This document shows positions 35,801 to 47,514 of a DNA stretch of 64,000 nt, piece after piece (position 1 is the stretch's first letter; every line of letters starts with the position of its first letter). Origin of the DNA: Larus michahellis (Eukaryota; Chordata; Aves; Charadriiformes; Laridae); NCBI RefSeq assembly GCF_964199755.1, contig NC_133913.1, positions 7,108,201-7,172,200 of the forward strand, in the 5' to 3' direction. Position numbers and translations under genes: made by a program. The notes below the pieces were generated by a model. That model was not told the origin of the DNA. It was given only the letters and a program-made list of their open reading frames with translations, and searched no databases.

Positions 35801-36375
35801 TGTCCTCATTTCTGTGCTGACTGCCCACAGTTCCCACAGGTTTAGCTCCAGTTTCCAGCCTCAATTCATTCAGCAGAATGAGTGACTTTTCCCTGCTGAT
35901 GCCTCCAGGCCATGGCCCGAGATTTGGTGATGGAGGAAAGAGGTCACCCCAAAGCCTGTTCCCTGCATTACCACTCCTGCTATTCTGCGGAGCCAATCAT
36001 CTTCTGGAACTCCACACCCACTACCCAACCACCCCAGCACAGCTCCGGCCATAGCAAGAGGAACACCCTTCCTCAAAAGCTCATAGGGCTGCTGCCCCCT
36101 CAGGGCCTCCTGCCTTTCTGGGCGTCCATGAGCAGAGGCAGAGCAGGGCAACGCCTGATGCTCATTGGCAGCAGAGCAGCCCGGGATGCCTTCCTCAGCT
36201 CCAAGGGATGGTTCCCAAAAGAGAAGCCCCTGCAAGCCATACCAACCTCCCACTCCTCTGAGAATGGAGACGGGTCTCCTTGTGCTCTCAATCCCTTCCA
36301 TCCCTTCTCCTTTGGAAGCCAGGCAGTGTCCCTAGAGGGAAGGACCACGTGGACGCCAGGCTTGAATGCAACAGA
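35801..36375. other. 3' flank of K4
   Basis: Homologous to 21,800-22,330 and 48,290-48,850. The minus-strand frame 35,870-36,301 is open in this copy only and has no known domain. Confidence 0.6.
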
Positions 36376-36710
36376 ACTTTAATGATTCAAAAGAGGGAAA
36401 CAAAGTCATTCCACATGGAGGCCACCAATGCGTGGGGCCCCAAGGGCAGCTGTGAGTCTGCTGTCCTTGGCTATGGAGAAGTTCCCACATCATGTCTGTC
36501 ATCCTGGCCCACAGAAGGAGATGAGACAGACAGTCCCTACCAGGCTGGCATTAGGGGGACAAGGGGATCCAAAGCAAACAAGGAAAAGGGAGAGAAAGGC
36601 AAAGCCATTCCGCTGTGTTGAAAACAACACTCAAAAGATCAATCCGCTTCCCAGCACCGTGTTCTGAGTTCCTCAGGGAGCCTCTTCTTGGGGCTTTCCT
36701 ATAATCTTTA

Positions 36711-37013
36711 TCAGAGGAGGGACCTTCTTCCATAGTAGCGGCTGGTAATGCCAGAGAGGTCACAGCACCCAGAGGTGATGGGCACTCCATCACAGCTGAG
36801 GATGCTGCCAACAGCAGCGGAGGTGGAGGATCCCACAACGGTGTTCTGTGGGAAGGAGCTGAGGATGGGGCCAGGCAGGGTCACCACCACGGGGGAGGGC
36901 TCGATGACAACGGTGGAGTTCTGGCACTGCCTGACACAGGGCTCATTGCAGCTGTTGGCCAGAGGTGTTGGGCCACAGGGCCGGCAGGGCAGGCACTGGT
37001 TGTAGCAGGACAT
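36711..37013 (-). CDS. Feather beta-keratin K4 (short C-terminus)
   Basis: 100-residue feather keratin with start [15 protein letters not shown], an intact beta core ([20 protein letters not shown]) and [17 protein letters not shown]. Compared with K3 (GRRCLPC) the tail has Ser for Cys, and the last Pro-Cys is replaced by an earlier TGA, so both C-terminal cysteines are gone. Noncoding exon 1 lies at about 37,428-37,392, the intron at 37,391-37,036, and an ATTAAA poly(A) signal at 36,383-36,378. It is head to head with V-A3 across about 3.1 kb. It probably still folds, but C-terminal disulfide cross-linking should be lost. Confidence 0.93.
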   Translation of the reverse strand: MSCYNQCLPCRPCGPTPLANSCNEPCVRQCQNSTVVIEPSPVVVTLPGPILSSFPQNTVVGSSTSAAVGSILSCDGVPITSGCCDLSGITSRYYGRRSLL

Positions 37014-37450
37014 GTCTCTAAGGGTAGAGGTGCACCTGGCAGAGAAGCAGGGAGGAAAGCGAGCACAAGGGTGTGTGAGGAGCAGCCTGGTTACCCTGTC
37101 ACAAAGGATCTAAGGCCACTACTGAGTGGAGAGATGGAAGCTGTGTTAAGGAGCCACATTGTTATCAATGGTCTACAAATTGGAGCCTGGCCCATGGAGG
37201 GTCTCGTAATTTGTAAACCAGGGCCACCACAGCTACATCCCAGCTACTCTCTTTGCAGAACTTCCCCACACTTCCCTCTAGCATGACAGGGAGCTCCAGG
37301 ACACAGAAAAGAAGAGAGGCAATACCAGCTGAGAGGTCCATCGAGGAGAGATCTCACTTTGGAAGAGGAGGAGAAGGAGCTGCAGACTCACCTGGTTCCC
37401 AAGGAGAAGGAGGCCAGAGAAGTGGAGGAGAGAGCAGGGACTTGGGCTGG

Positions 37451-37458
37451 CTTTTATA
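37451..37458 (-). promoter_or_regulatory. TATA box of K4
   Basis: TATAAAAG on the minus strand in the same context as K3. Confidence 0.85.
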
Positions 37459-37459
37459 C

Positions 37460-39586
37460 CTGCCCTTCATTGACGCAGCACCAGAGGCATCCTTTGCGGA
37501 GGTAACAATTTTTGCACAAGCTCATCTTGAATGCAAACCATCACAGCTAATGATATGGGCTGTGCTTTGGTTTCCTGCACTGCTGCCTTTTAATTTCCAG
37601 AGTTGTACCATACCCATTCCTCAATCAAAGTTTCCTGTGATCACTGGGATGAAAGGCCCCAGGATTTCCAGGGCAGGAACGCAGCAGTGTAGGCAGAAGA
37701 CTCAGTTCAAGTGCTGAGTGGGTCCAGAGGAGGCAAGTGACACCAGCCTGGGTCACTTCAGTGGGGCTGTTTGGTGTCGTTCTCTGGAAGAAGCTCCAGC
37801 CGTCCTCCGCTGGCAGCCCAAGTGCTCCCGCACATGAGGAAGTGACACTTCCATCTCTTTCGTTCCCTCCTCAGCTCACCCCGGTGGTCACTTGTTGTTG
37901 CCCCCCCAGGTGTGTGCGTTGTGCTGTTAGGTTTTTGACCCCATCCTGCCTAACACTGTCTTCAGGAAAAAACTGTGGCCTGTTTTGACTCGTCCCCACT
38001 CTGTGCAGTCTGTGAGTACACAAGTAAAGACATAGGAATGCCTGGGGCCTTGTCCTTTCCCAAATGCTCTAACCCTGCCACAGTTGTCCCCAGGTGTTGT
38101 CAGCAGGATCCACACCTGGGTGTGTTCCTGCATCTGTTCTTCTCATCTGTGCTTTACGAGCAGCTGTGTTAGCGTGGATGAATGTGGAATCACAAATTAG
38201 TGTATAATTTCATGGTGGCCTGCATGAGACCGTGTGTGCATGTGTGTCCTTGTGTGTCCCTCCTCAAGAAGCAATATGCTGCTCATGACAGGGACATTCT
38301 CTGTTGCTCTCTCCATGAGCACCAGAGAGCAGCAGATTCCCAGATTCAGAAGGCACCTGAGTGCAGCTGAGTGGTGATGGCACCAGCCTGCTGGAGATGT
38401 GTCCAGGGAAGAGGCACTGAAATGCAGCCCCTGCCTCCTGACACCTCCTTCTCCTGCCCCTCCAAAGCTTCTGCCAATTTCAGGCCACAAGAACAGTTTC
38501 ACTCCTGTTTGACTCCTTAGTTTAATTCATATTAGCAATATTGGGAGCTCCTCAGCAGGGTTGGCAGTCCCCGCTCCCTGCCTCTCCAGGCCAGGACACA
38601 GTTCCTTTCCCCAGTATTAGAGAGTTCAAAAGGATGGGGATTGCTTTCTGGGCAAGGAGAAAGGATGAGGGATCTTGTCCACCATGTGCTGGCCATCCCT
38701 GAGTGGATCTGCTTCCAAAGCACTATTGACTGTGTCTGGGATGGGACATAGCCCTCTCTCATGCCCAAGCCAATGCCAAACGTACTTGTGCTCTTCACAG
38801 GCGTGGTGCTGTGCCCGGCAGGGGCTGAGACCTTTTCCCAAACAGGTCCTGAATGAAAGGAACACAGAGTCTGATATCACTGCGCTGTGATTGGAAGAAC
38901 AGACTCTGTGGATTTCATAGGAGAAGCCAAAGAACTGATGACAGCTTTGATGTTCATGCCCATAATGAACACTAGTGTCGGTGGTGTCTGGGGTGGGACA
39001 CGGTCCTCTCTCATGTCCATGTCAATGCCAAATGGGCTTGTTCAGCACATTGACCTGATGCCATGTCAGGCAGGGGCTGAGACCTTGGATCAAACAGGTC
39101 CTGAATGAAAGGAACATGAAGCCTGACATCGCTGTGCTGTGAGTGGAAGGACAGACCCTGTGGCTTGCACAGGGAAAGCCAAAGGGCTGACAACTGCTTT
39201 GGTCTTACAGCCTACAAGGACCTTCATGTCCCACACTGGAATCTCAGTCTGAGTGCCCAGCAACTGCCGCAGGAGGGTACAGACATTAGATTTGAGGCCA
39301 CATCCACCAAAGCCTAGTGCTGTCCCACAGGGGTTTCCAAAAGGGACCCTCTTTCCGACACGGGGTGTCAAGGGTGTATGGAGTTCCTGAGCCCATCTCC
39401 CTTCCTGAATGTTTGTCTTCCTGGACTCAGGCCCAACCAGGAGACAGTGTAGCCAAGGCTTCCCCCTTCCCTTTCATGTACTTTGGTGAGCTCATTGCCA
39501 GGGAGCTCTGCTGGGACAGCTCAGCCAGGGATGACTTCCCTCTCTGTGGAGCTGCTTCTGAGTCGAGACTCTAGTGTAGTTGAGGG
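37460..39586. other. Keratin K4 / V-A3 intergenic block
   Basis: Homologous to 23,430-25,261 and 49,950-51,560. AACAGGTCCTGAATGAAAG occurs twice (38,842 and 39,096), so an internal ~250-bp partial duplication is present in this copy. No gene. Confidence 0.65.
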
Positions 39587-40215
39587 CAAAGCTCATTGCT
39601 TTCTCAGGAGGTGATGGGCACTGTGGACAAGAAAAGGCAGTGGAGATGAGTATCTAGAGTATAGCAGGACCTCTGACAGCCTCTCCTGTCCTTTTTATGA
39701 CCTAACTGGAGGTAATTGGGCTCAATAAGAGGATGGTAAGGTAAGAGTGGAATGTCGGTCAGAAAGAGTTGTGAGCAGTGGTGCAAAGCCCAGCTGGCAG
39801 ACACGACCTTGTGGGGTCCCGCAGGGATCAGCAGTAGCACCAACACTTCCTAATGTTTTCATGTACAGTAGTGGGAAGGTCAGCACTTCCTGCAAGTTTG
39901 GGGATGATGCCCAAGTACAGGGAAGAGGCAGGACACTGATCTCTGTAAGCCAAATTGTTCCCAGCAGGTCCATGAAGTACCTGTTTCAAGGAAACCGAGA
40001 AGGTGGCCTAGACTCTGGAAGCACCCAATGGCAGGAGTAGAGGCAATGGACAGCAGCTGGCGCATGTCGAGCTCAAATTCAGTAATGGGCTAAAAGAATT
40101 GAGGACAGGAATAGATTTCCCTGGGGGTTTCTGCAATCTCCATCCTGGAGTGGCCTGATATAATGGGAATCAATAATGGGAACTGTTCAATGCAGGTGTT
40201 GGTCTAGATGACCTC
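39587..40215 (+). mobile_element. CR1 LINE remnant upstream of V-A3
   Basis: RT pieces (GVPQGSAVAPTLPNVFMYS) to a CR1-like 3' end (TTGGTCTAGATGACCTCTGA). Orthologous insertion to 25,262-25,770, so it predates the unit duplication. Confidence 0.75.
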
Positions 40216-40324
40216 TGAAGATCTCTTCTCACCTACATTCTGACACTGGGATTCCCCACCACCCCTGCCCTCCCTGACCCCTGCCCACCCATGGAGGACA
40301 GGGAGAGTCCATTTCCCAGTTGGG

Positions 40325-40526
40325 CAAAGTGCTCCCCGTGCCGGGGAGAGCCCCTGAGCGCTCTGAGCCCAGGTGAGCCCCCGAGCGGCGCCGGCACAGA
40401 GCTGAGCTCCGGGGCGGAGCTGGCGGCGGCGGAGAGGAGAGGAGGCGGTGGAGAGGAGGCGGAGCGGCCGGAGCAGAGAGCCGGGGCTGGCGGGGGGCAG
40501 CGAGGTGTGGGCGGCGGAGCGGCGGG
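40325..40526 (+). promoter_or_regulatory. CpG-rich promoter region of V-A3
   Basis: Very GC- and CpG-rich (GGAGCTGGCGGCGGCGGAG and similar) up to the leader ATG, with no TATA box. The same type precedes V-A4; in V-A2 part of it is replaced by the GAGAG array. Confidence 0.5.
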
Positions 40527-41454
40527 ATGCGGCGGTGCCGGGGCGCAGGGCTGTCGGGGCTGGCCGCGCTGCTGCTGGGTGCGTGGGGCTGGCGGTAGTG
40601 GATGGGTCCAGGGCTGTGCCCGGCGTGTTCCCCGGGGAGCCCAGCGCCAACTCTTCCCTCTCCTTCTTCAGCCTCTCTTTCCCGCTCCTGGCTCTCTGCC
40701 ATCTTTTATGCCTCCGAGCCTCCTCTTGCTATTTTCCCCATGTCCTCACCGTTTCGATCGGTAGACCTGCTTTGCATTCACCTTTGCATGTCTATTTTTG
40801 CATGCACCCTCTCCTTCCCCTGTGCATTCTGCAGTTCTTATTGCCCTGAAGATTGTCCTCTATCCTTTGCTGTAACACACACTTCCCCTCCTGGTCCTCT
40901 CTCGCCATCCATCCACCCACCCACCCACCTGACTTTTATCTAATCTCCGCATGCATAAATTTCAACTTCACTCCCTGCCTTCTCTCATGCCTTCAGACAC
41001 CCACACCCGGGTCACTCTCCATTTGTGTTGATAGGCCCATACTGCCATCTCTTCCTGTCCTGTGTCCCTGCCACTGTTCCTGACAATTCCTCTGCTAGAA
41101 GAGCCATCACAGCTGGACCACCTTTAACAGCTGTCGTCCTTTCCTTCTCCTTTCTCAGCAGCAGCTGCAGGAGGAGCCCAGGTACAGCAGCAGCAGACGG
41201 TAGAGACCCCCGAGGGCACTGGCATCAACATAAATTGCTCGCACCCCAATATAAACTCTTACGACTTCAAACACTGGTACACTCAGCTGCCAGGACGAGG
41301 CCCTGCATTGCTCATGCGCACACTTGAAGATTCGAAAGAGCTGCGGGACCCGCCGGGGCGGCTGTGGGTGTCGGCAGACCGCCGCTCCAGCGCCCTGTGG
41401 CTCGCCCGGCCCCGGCGCGGGGGCCGCGCTCGGGTATTACTGCGCCCTGGGAGA
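40527..41454 (+). pseudogene. T-cell receptor V segment V-A3, frameshifted
   Basis: The leader exon 40,527-40,578 is intact (MRRCRGAGLSGLAALLL, phase 1, donor GTGCGT). Intron 40,579-41,158, ending in a CAGCAGCAG acceptor choice that stays in frame. V exon 41,159-41,454: first Cys in NINCSHPN, Trp in KHWYTQL, FR3 [16 protein letters not shown]. Near 41,420-41,434 it is one base longer than V-A2 (GGGGGCCGCGCTCGG for GGGGACGCGGCCGTG), so the Tyr-Tyr-Cys end (TATTACTGC) is out of frame. Without recombination-time correction the second Cys is lost. It is head to head with K4. Confidence 0.85.
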
Positions 41455-41493
41455 CACGGGGAGAGGAGCCGGGGCTGCGGCCGGGCAGGAACC
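41455..41493 (+). other. Recombination signal of V-A3 (23-bp spacer)
   Basis: CACGGGG (41,455-41,461), spacer as in V-A1, nonamer GCAGGAACC (41,485-41,493). Confidence 0.75.
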
Positions 41494-41549
41494 GGCGCAG
41501 GCGGGGCCGGGCGTGTGTGTCGGGGTCGGGGGGACAGCCCCGGGCGGGC

Positions 41550-41565
41550 CCGCCAGGGGGCGATG
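41550..41565 (+). promoter_or_regulatory. CTCF-type motif 56 bp 3' of the V-A3 signal
   Basis: CCGCCAGGGGGCGATG, differing from V-A1 at one base near the end of the core. Confidence 0.6.
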
Positions 41566-41569
41566 CCGC

Positions 41570-43390
41570 CTCGCCCCAACCGGCTCCAGCTGGCCCCGAG
41601 CCCCGGGCCGCTTCCCCCGCCCGACTGGGTCCGGGTCCGGCCCCGGCAGCGGCAACCCCGCACGCCCAGAGGGACGCCTTCCTGCACCGCACAGGGCGGC
41701 AGAGATCCTCCTGCCCACGGGCAGCCGCCCAGCCCTCACTGCTGCCGCGCGGACCACCCACTGCTGCTGCTCCATGGGCAGGTGCTGGGGATCTCTTTCC
41801 ACCCCACTCAACGTTGCCAGGCACTCTTAGAAGAGAAAGACCCAACTGCTACAGTGCCCTCTCAAGCCCTTGCTCTGAAACCACAACCACAAGTGGTTTC
41901 TTGCTGGGAACTTTGTCAATCCGCTCAGCTACACAATTACAACCTGTACCCTCCAGCTTCACACTGCTTCTAGTGTTGCAAAGGCATCCTGTGGAGCTTG
42001 CAGTTCTACTCCGGCACCAACTTGAGAAAGAGATACTCATTGTCACAGACACCTTCAAGTGTCTCCTGCAGTGCCTGGTGATCGGAACATAGAGCTTGGG
42101 GCACCAGATTCCCCTTAACCTCAGATTGAGAGCCTTTGGTGTTGAAGGGAAGTCCAGGAGACAGGAGAGAAGCCAGAGCTGGGCACTAGCTGAAAGACAC
42201 ATCTGAGACTCAAGGTCAGACTCAGGAGGGAGCCCCAAAAGAGATGTGCTAAGTTACCCCATGGGGCTGAAGGTCTGTGGGGAGAGCTGAAAGGGGGCTT
42301 CTGGGCATGGGGTCCTGGGCCCAGCTAGTCCCCGGTGAGGCCTGTGTGGCTGTAGGAGCTGAGAGAGCTGGGACAATCCGTGTTCAGAGGCTTCAGGGGC
42401 AGAGAGGAAAGGCTCAGGTCTCTTCCCTGCCTCAGCTGGGGCCTGTAGTGGCAGCCATAATTGTATTCCAAGGGAACTCCTGGCAGTTTTGCAGTCATTG
42501 GAGAGAAGAGGGGAGCCCACTGTCCTTCTGAAATGGCCTCGACTGAACAACAGGACAGTAAAGGCCTTGTGGGAGCGTGGCTGTGAATGGGGGCTGGTGT
42601 GCCAATAACGTGCTTCCTGCAGTCCCTGCCAACTGTGTGAGAAAGGCCCTGGGTGAGAAGAGGCAGAGGAGCCCTGCTCCAGGCAGCAGACACCAGAAGA
42701 CATGAAAATCAAGTAGGCCTTTTGCTTGCCTGGGTATTGACGTTCTGGGGCTCAGGGTGGGAGAAGCATGTGGAGGCTGTGTGTAATGTGGGTAAGTGAA
42801 GGGACACAGAAGGACTGCCTGCACAACAGAGAGCTGTGTTGCCATGCCAGAGTGAGGCAGTGTGTCTGTCCCTGTGCAGCTGGTTTCTGGAGCAGATGCT
42901 CTTCACAGAGATGTTTCTCTTCAGGTTCCTCCTCTATGGCCAGAGGAGAAGGGAAAGAGTGTGTGACACCTGGGTCCAAGGCACTTCAGTGTGTGCCTGG
43001 TTCTCTCTCCATCCAGACAGTCCAGGGACAGGGTGGACATGGGTGGGTGCAGGGGTGCCTTCTCCCTCTCCTGCAGAGCTGGGTGCAGGCCTGTGCAGCT
43101 GGCTAGGTGGTGGGTGTCAGGAGAAGTTCTCAAGGGATCTTTGTTCTTTAGATGGCCACTACTTAAACCATGATTCTTTTATGTCTCTAGAGGGCTGCCT
43201 TGTGGTAGAGGTCGGGGGACAGGCCCAAAGAGGCCTGGCTGGAGCAGCAGGGAGAGAGTTTTGCTCCACCCTCTGGGCTGTGGTTTGGAGGCCTCTTTGA
43301 TCAGGCAGAGGAGTAGAAGAGGTGAAGGTGCAAGCCTCAGCTCCCTCCTGCTCGCAGGTCCCTGGGCACCCCGTGAAGAGAGAGCGTGAC
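41570..43390. other. V-A3 flank and V-C upstream region
   Basis: 42,240-42,480 resembles the V-A1/V-A2 flanks. A RUNX-like TGTGGTTT lies at 43,279-43,286, about 105 bp before the V-C ATG; its role is a guess. No gene recognised. Confidence 0.5.
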
Positions 43391-44243
43391 ATGATCCTGA
43401 TTTTCCTGTCAGCCCTGGTGGGACTGGCTGACTTTGGTGAGATGTGACTTTCAGGCTGGGGAGATTGAGGCAAGAGTTTGTGCATCTGGTGGTGGAAGGG
43501 AGGAGATGTGAGTGCTGACTGCCGAGGACACCCGGGAGTGTATCCGTAGGGAGATCAGGGGCTGCATATGGGTACAGCAAATAATCTGGGAGATGTCAGG
43601 AGTAATGGGCGTCAAAGGAGGAACAAGACCTCACCTGAACTTTGCAGCTGCTCAGCATTCCTGAATGTGCTGCTAATACATATTAAGCCTGAAAAGAGGG
43701 AAAGGTGCTGGGGAATGGACCAACGTGGCATAGAGCGGCTTCTCTGCTGTTTGTATTGGATACAATGCTACCAATCTCTGTAGGGATGGTCATAAACAAG
43801 AAGCTGCAGAATAAACAAGGGCAAACAGCTAGCCGTTTCTGAAGCTAGGAAAAGTGAGATGGACAGTGGGGACAGTGAGCAAACTGATGAAGTGGTAGAT
43901 GGACAGGTCCATTGGCAAGCAAAGCTGAAAGCTCTTCCTGGCTTTACAGGTCATGCCCAAAAGGACTCTGTGCTCCAGTTCCCAGCAGAAATGACCATCC
44001 AGGCGGGACACAAGGCAACGCGGCCTTGCAATTTCTCCACCAGCGATTCCAATCCCTACGCCTTCTGGTACCAGCAGAGCCAGACCCAGTCCCTTCAGAT
44101 GCTGCTACGAGTAAGCAAGTACAGAGCTTGCAAGGCATCAGGGAGGTTCTCCTCCACACTGTCTGCAAAGGACTCCCAGGTGCTTCTGCATGTGCGAGAC
44201 ACCGAGCTCCAGGACAGCGCTGCCTATTTCTGTGCACTGAGCC
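43391..44243 (+). CDS. T-cell receptor V segment V-C, intact (TRAV/TRDV type)
   Basis: Leader exon 43,391-43,436 (MILIFLSALVGLADF, phase 1, donor GTGAGA), intron 43,437-43,949 (ends TTTACAG), V exon 43,950-44,243. About 113 residues are encoded up to the signal. First Cys is residue 42 in RPCNFSTS, which also forms an N-glycosylation site (NFS). Trp55 is in AFWYQQS, and Cys110 in SAAYFCALS. It has an Asp-Ser-Ala FR3 end and no stop or shift. An extra Cys76 sits in the FR3 start. This is a different family from V-A and V-B; the ALS ending is seen in alpha and delta chains, so I do not assign one. It has the best recombination signal of the window and is likely functional. Confidence 0.85.
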
Positions 44244-44282
44244 CACACTGGTGCCCACAGCTGGCAGCAGTGCACAGAAACG
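44244..44282 (+). other. Near-consensus recombination signal of V-C (23-bp spacer)
   Basis: Heptamer CACACTG (6 of 7 to CACAGTG), spacer 44,251-44,273, nonamer ACAGAAACG (44,274-44,282; 7 of 9). Confidence 0.85.
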
Positions 44283-45458
44283 TGGGAGTGCTCTGAGGAG
44301 CAGTTCCCTCCCTGCCACTGCTTGCATGGAGCTCTGAGCTCAGACTGCCCAGCAGTGGCACCTGGGGCTGTGGTGAGGGTGGGCCTCTGCCTCCCCAGCC
44401 TGTGCTGCTGTGAAGCACATGCCAATGTGACTTTTACAGCTGTGTCTAGATCCAGGGTCTTTGCTGGTGAATAGAACCAAAGAAACCTGACTTGGGGCAG
44501 GCCCATTGGAGGCTAAACCATAAAGAAGCCAAACCAGGCTTGTAAATGCCCTCTGTTTAAAATAGCTGGTGTACTGGAGTGAGTCCGCAGGGCAAGTAAC
44601 CTAGATGTTCAGTATGGATTCAATCATCTCAATGGAGAGCTCTACACTCAGGTGAAATCCGTCCCACACTGATCTTTGCCAATCTCATTGAAGTGTTTCC
44701 ACAACAAAGCCCAAAATGGGTGGAATGATGGATTGTTAAAAACTGATGTGGGGTTTCAGATGTGGAAATGTCCTGAGACATCTAGCATGAAGCATAGTGA
44801 TTTGCATATTTTTAATTAGAAAGAACAAAGTACCTCCAGATACTGGATAGGGGGAAGGAAGAGGAGTGTAAATTTTGTTGACTGCCTTCTGTTAGAAGTA
44901 ATGGCTTTTGAGATACCAGACATTGCCAAATTTTCTGTTGAACCAGAGCATGACTCTCTGAAACAGCCCCAAGAGTGGGACATAAATCCTTCCAGAAAAT
45001 GTCAAACTAAACATAGAAATACATGCCCCTTTCCTAAAGCAGTGAGCCAGCTGCTAAAAATCATTTAGGGGGCACAGGTGAATCCCTGACAAAATGAAGC
45101 ACTTGGCAACCTGGAATTCAAACCTGTGGGAGGACTACTCTTCCAGTGTTCTGTTGGAGAGCTGCTTCTGGATGGTATTTGTGAGCCTTTCCAAGTGGTG
45201 GTCTTTAGAGCACTGGGAGGCATTCTGAGTTTACCCAGGAGGGAACAGAGGGAGGTGGGAGCATTAGAATTGAGGTGCAGCCCAGCCTAAGGTGGCTGTG
45301 AGGTGGATGAAATGGGCTCAGTGGGGAACTGGTGGCTTCTCACTACCTGTGATGCCCAGGTGCAGTTACACTTTGGTGAGGACCTTCTGCAGGGTGGAAA
45401 CCGTGGGAGGGAGGGGATGAACCTCTTTGGTCCCACTGAGACCCTTTGAAAAGCCACT
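44283..45458. other. Region between V-C and the OR pseudogene, no gene
   Basis: Mostly ordinary, moderately AT-rich sequence. No CTCF-type motif was seen next to the V-C signal. Nothing else recognised. Confidence 0.5.
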
Positions 45459-46403
45459 TCACTTGTTCTGGAAGGCCCACCACAGAGCTTGCTTCACATC
45501 TTTGTTCCTGAGTGTGTAAATGAAGGGGTTCAACACAGGAGTTACAGCTGTGTGAAAGGTGTTCATGAGTTTGTTCAGATCCAGGGAGTTCTGGGCCGAT
45601 GGCTTGACGCACAGGAACATGGTGGAGCCATACCAGACTGTGATAACACTGAGGTGGGCGGAGGAAGTGGAAAATGCCTTTTTTTGATAATGAGCTGACA
45701 TGATTCTGAGCATGGAAGAGGTGATGTACACGTAGGAGAGCTGGGTAACCACACAGGGCGCCACCAGAACAGTTTAGGAGGCAAGGATTGTTGCTAGCTC
45801 CATGGGCCACATGTCACTGCAGGAGAGGGCGAGGCAGGAATCTATATCACAGAGGAAATGATTGATGACATGTGGCCCACAGAACATCAGCCTGGATGTC
45901 AGAAAGGCCAGCAGCGAGACGGACAGAAAGCCTCCCAGCCAGGAGCTGAGCGCCAGCCGAGCAGAGAGGACACTGCTGATGAGGGAGCTGTATCTCAAGG
46001 GGTAGCGTATGGCTAAGTAGTGGTCATAGGCCATGACAGACAAGAGAAAACACTGAGTGGAGCCTAGGGAGAGAAGAAAGAACAACTGGAGGATGCAGGC
46101 GTTGAAGGAGATGGTCTGGCTACTCCCCAGCATGACTCCTATGGCTTTGGGAACAACACGAGTAGTGTGCCAGATCTCCAGAAAGGGGAGATTACGGAGG
46201 AGAAAGTACATTGGGGTACAGACGTTGCTGTTCATCCACATGAGAGCCATGATGGATGCATTGCATGTTACTCTCAGGGAGCACGTCAGTGCAAATACCA
46301 CCACAAGGGAGACCCAGAAATGCCACGTGCCTGGCAAGCCAAGAAAAATGAATTCTTCCACAGTTGTCCCATTTGCAGTGTGTTCCCAAGGATTGAGGTT
46401 CAT
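45459..46403 (-). pseudogene. Olfactory receptor pseudogene, near full length with one stop
   Basis: Class II odorant receptor of 314 codons. N-glycosylation NGT near residue 12, PMYFLLRNLPFLEIW at TM2, MAYDHYLAIRYPLRY at the TM3 end, SWLGGFLSV in TM4, FCDIDSCLALSCSD in loop 2, the SAHYQKKAFSTSSAHL TM6 entry, and NPFIYTLRNKDVKQAL at TM7. A single in-frame TAA at 45,776-45,774 (codon 210, TM5) interrupts an otherwise continuous frame. The DRY arginine is His and CYP is RYP, so coupling would be doubtful even without the stop. Start chosen at MNLNPWEHTANGT; an ATG 12 codons upstream is also open. It is better preserved than the other OR relics. Confidence 0.88.
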
Positions 46404-46454
46404 TTGCAAAGACAGGAAAGTTTCTGTGAGCGTCTGCATGCCTGTGCTGGTCCT

Positions 46455-46600
46455 TCAGATGCCACTAGGAGTGAAACTAGAGCAAATGATGCCTCATCAA
46501 CCTCATTGCTTTCTATGTGGACATGAGAGGCACTGTGGGAAGGGGAGGGGTACTGCCTGGGGTGTACCTTGATTTTGTCAAGACCTTTGACCTACCTTCA
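46455..46600 (+). mobile_element. CR1 LINE fragment (RT start)
   Basis: Homologous to 34,440-34,560 (AATGATGCCTCATCAACCTC to TTTTGTCAAGACCTTTGAC), followed by the same CA-rich flank. Confidence 0.6.
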
Positions 46601-46733
46601 TGGGTGCACACACATGCACACCCATGCGCACACAGAGGTATGCAGACTCACAGGCATGCACATGCACAATTACGAATATACAGACCAGTCACACACATTT
46701 ATACCCTCCTCCATGTGTGTATGTGTATGGCGG

Positions 46734-47395
46734 TGTGCTCTCCCCCTTTCCCCACCTCGGCTGCTGCTCAAGCCATAACCATCAGTGGGAGTTGTGATGA
46801 GTTGCACCTGGACTTTGAGGGATGGCTGGCAACACAGTCAAAACACTGTCTGGAGTGGGGACCTAGCTATTTTGTTCCCATGCGAATATGACTATAGGAC
46901 AACTCTCTTACTCTATAAATAGTGGACTGCGTGCCAGGATCTCCCCTCGAGTGGGGACACCCACTTAAGGTTCTTCTCCTCGAGGCCGAGAGGTTCCTTG
47001 CCGCAACAGATTCTTGGTAAGTGACTAATAGCATGCTAAACTTTGAAATCTTAGCTAAGTGATATAAAGGATTGATTGCCATATATAATCCTTTAGACAT
47101 AAACCGTTGAGCAAGTCTGGGACTAGGGCTGCATCCAGCCACGCCCAGACTCCTCTCTGAGAAGGAGTTTAGAAAGCAAGGGGGTCCTTACTGAACCTCC
47201 TGACTCAACGGGAGGGTTTCCCTGACAGCTTGTCTGACCCTGTCCTCTATGCAGTAAATAAACAAGTGTACCCTTCTACTGAAGCTCGTAAAATACTGTT
47301 GCATTCACTACTAACTTTGTTAAATTACTGTTTCATATAAATAAATATTTCACTATTTCTCTCTTACGAGTGAAGTTAATCACTCCCCCCATGAC
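46734..47395 (+). mobile_element. Candidate endogenous-retrovirus solo LTR
   Basis: Sits within CA-rich flank DNA. It has a promoter-like TATAAATA (46,912) and a poly(A) signal AATAAA about 345 bp later, and ends near CCCCCCATGACA. No internal retroviral genes adjoin it. Family and exact ends are uncertain, and no clear target-site duplication was found. A fossil solo LTR is the best reading. Confidence 0.45.
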
Positions 47396-47514
47396 AGTCT
47401 GCGAAAACACATACACATGGATACAATTGCCAGAACACATACCCACAGAGAACATTGGTGCACGCTCACATTTGCATGTGTATTACCACAGGCACACACA
47501 TGTATGTGTGAATG

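Noticed and set aside
35870-36301. 143-codon minus-strand frame in the K4 flank
   Set aside because: Homologous flanks of K3 and K5 do not keep the same frame, and no family is recognised.
42254-43300. Several 100-150 codon frames between V-A3 and V-C
   Set aside because: No domain, no splice context, and overlapping frames on both strands; they behave like chance frames in GC-rich DNA.
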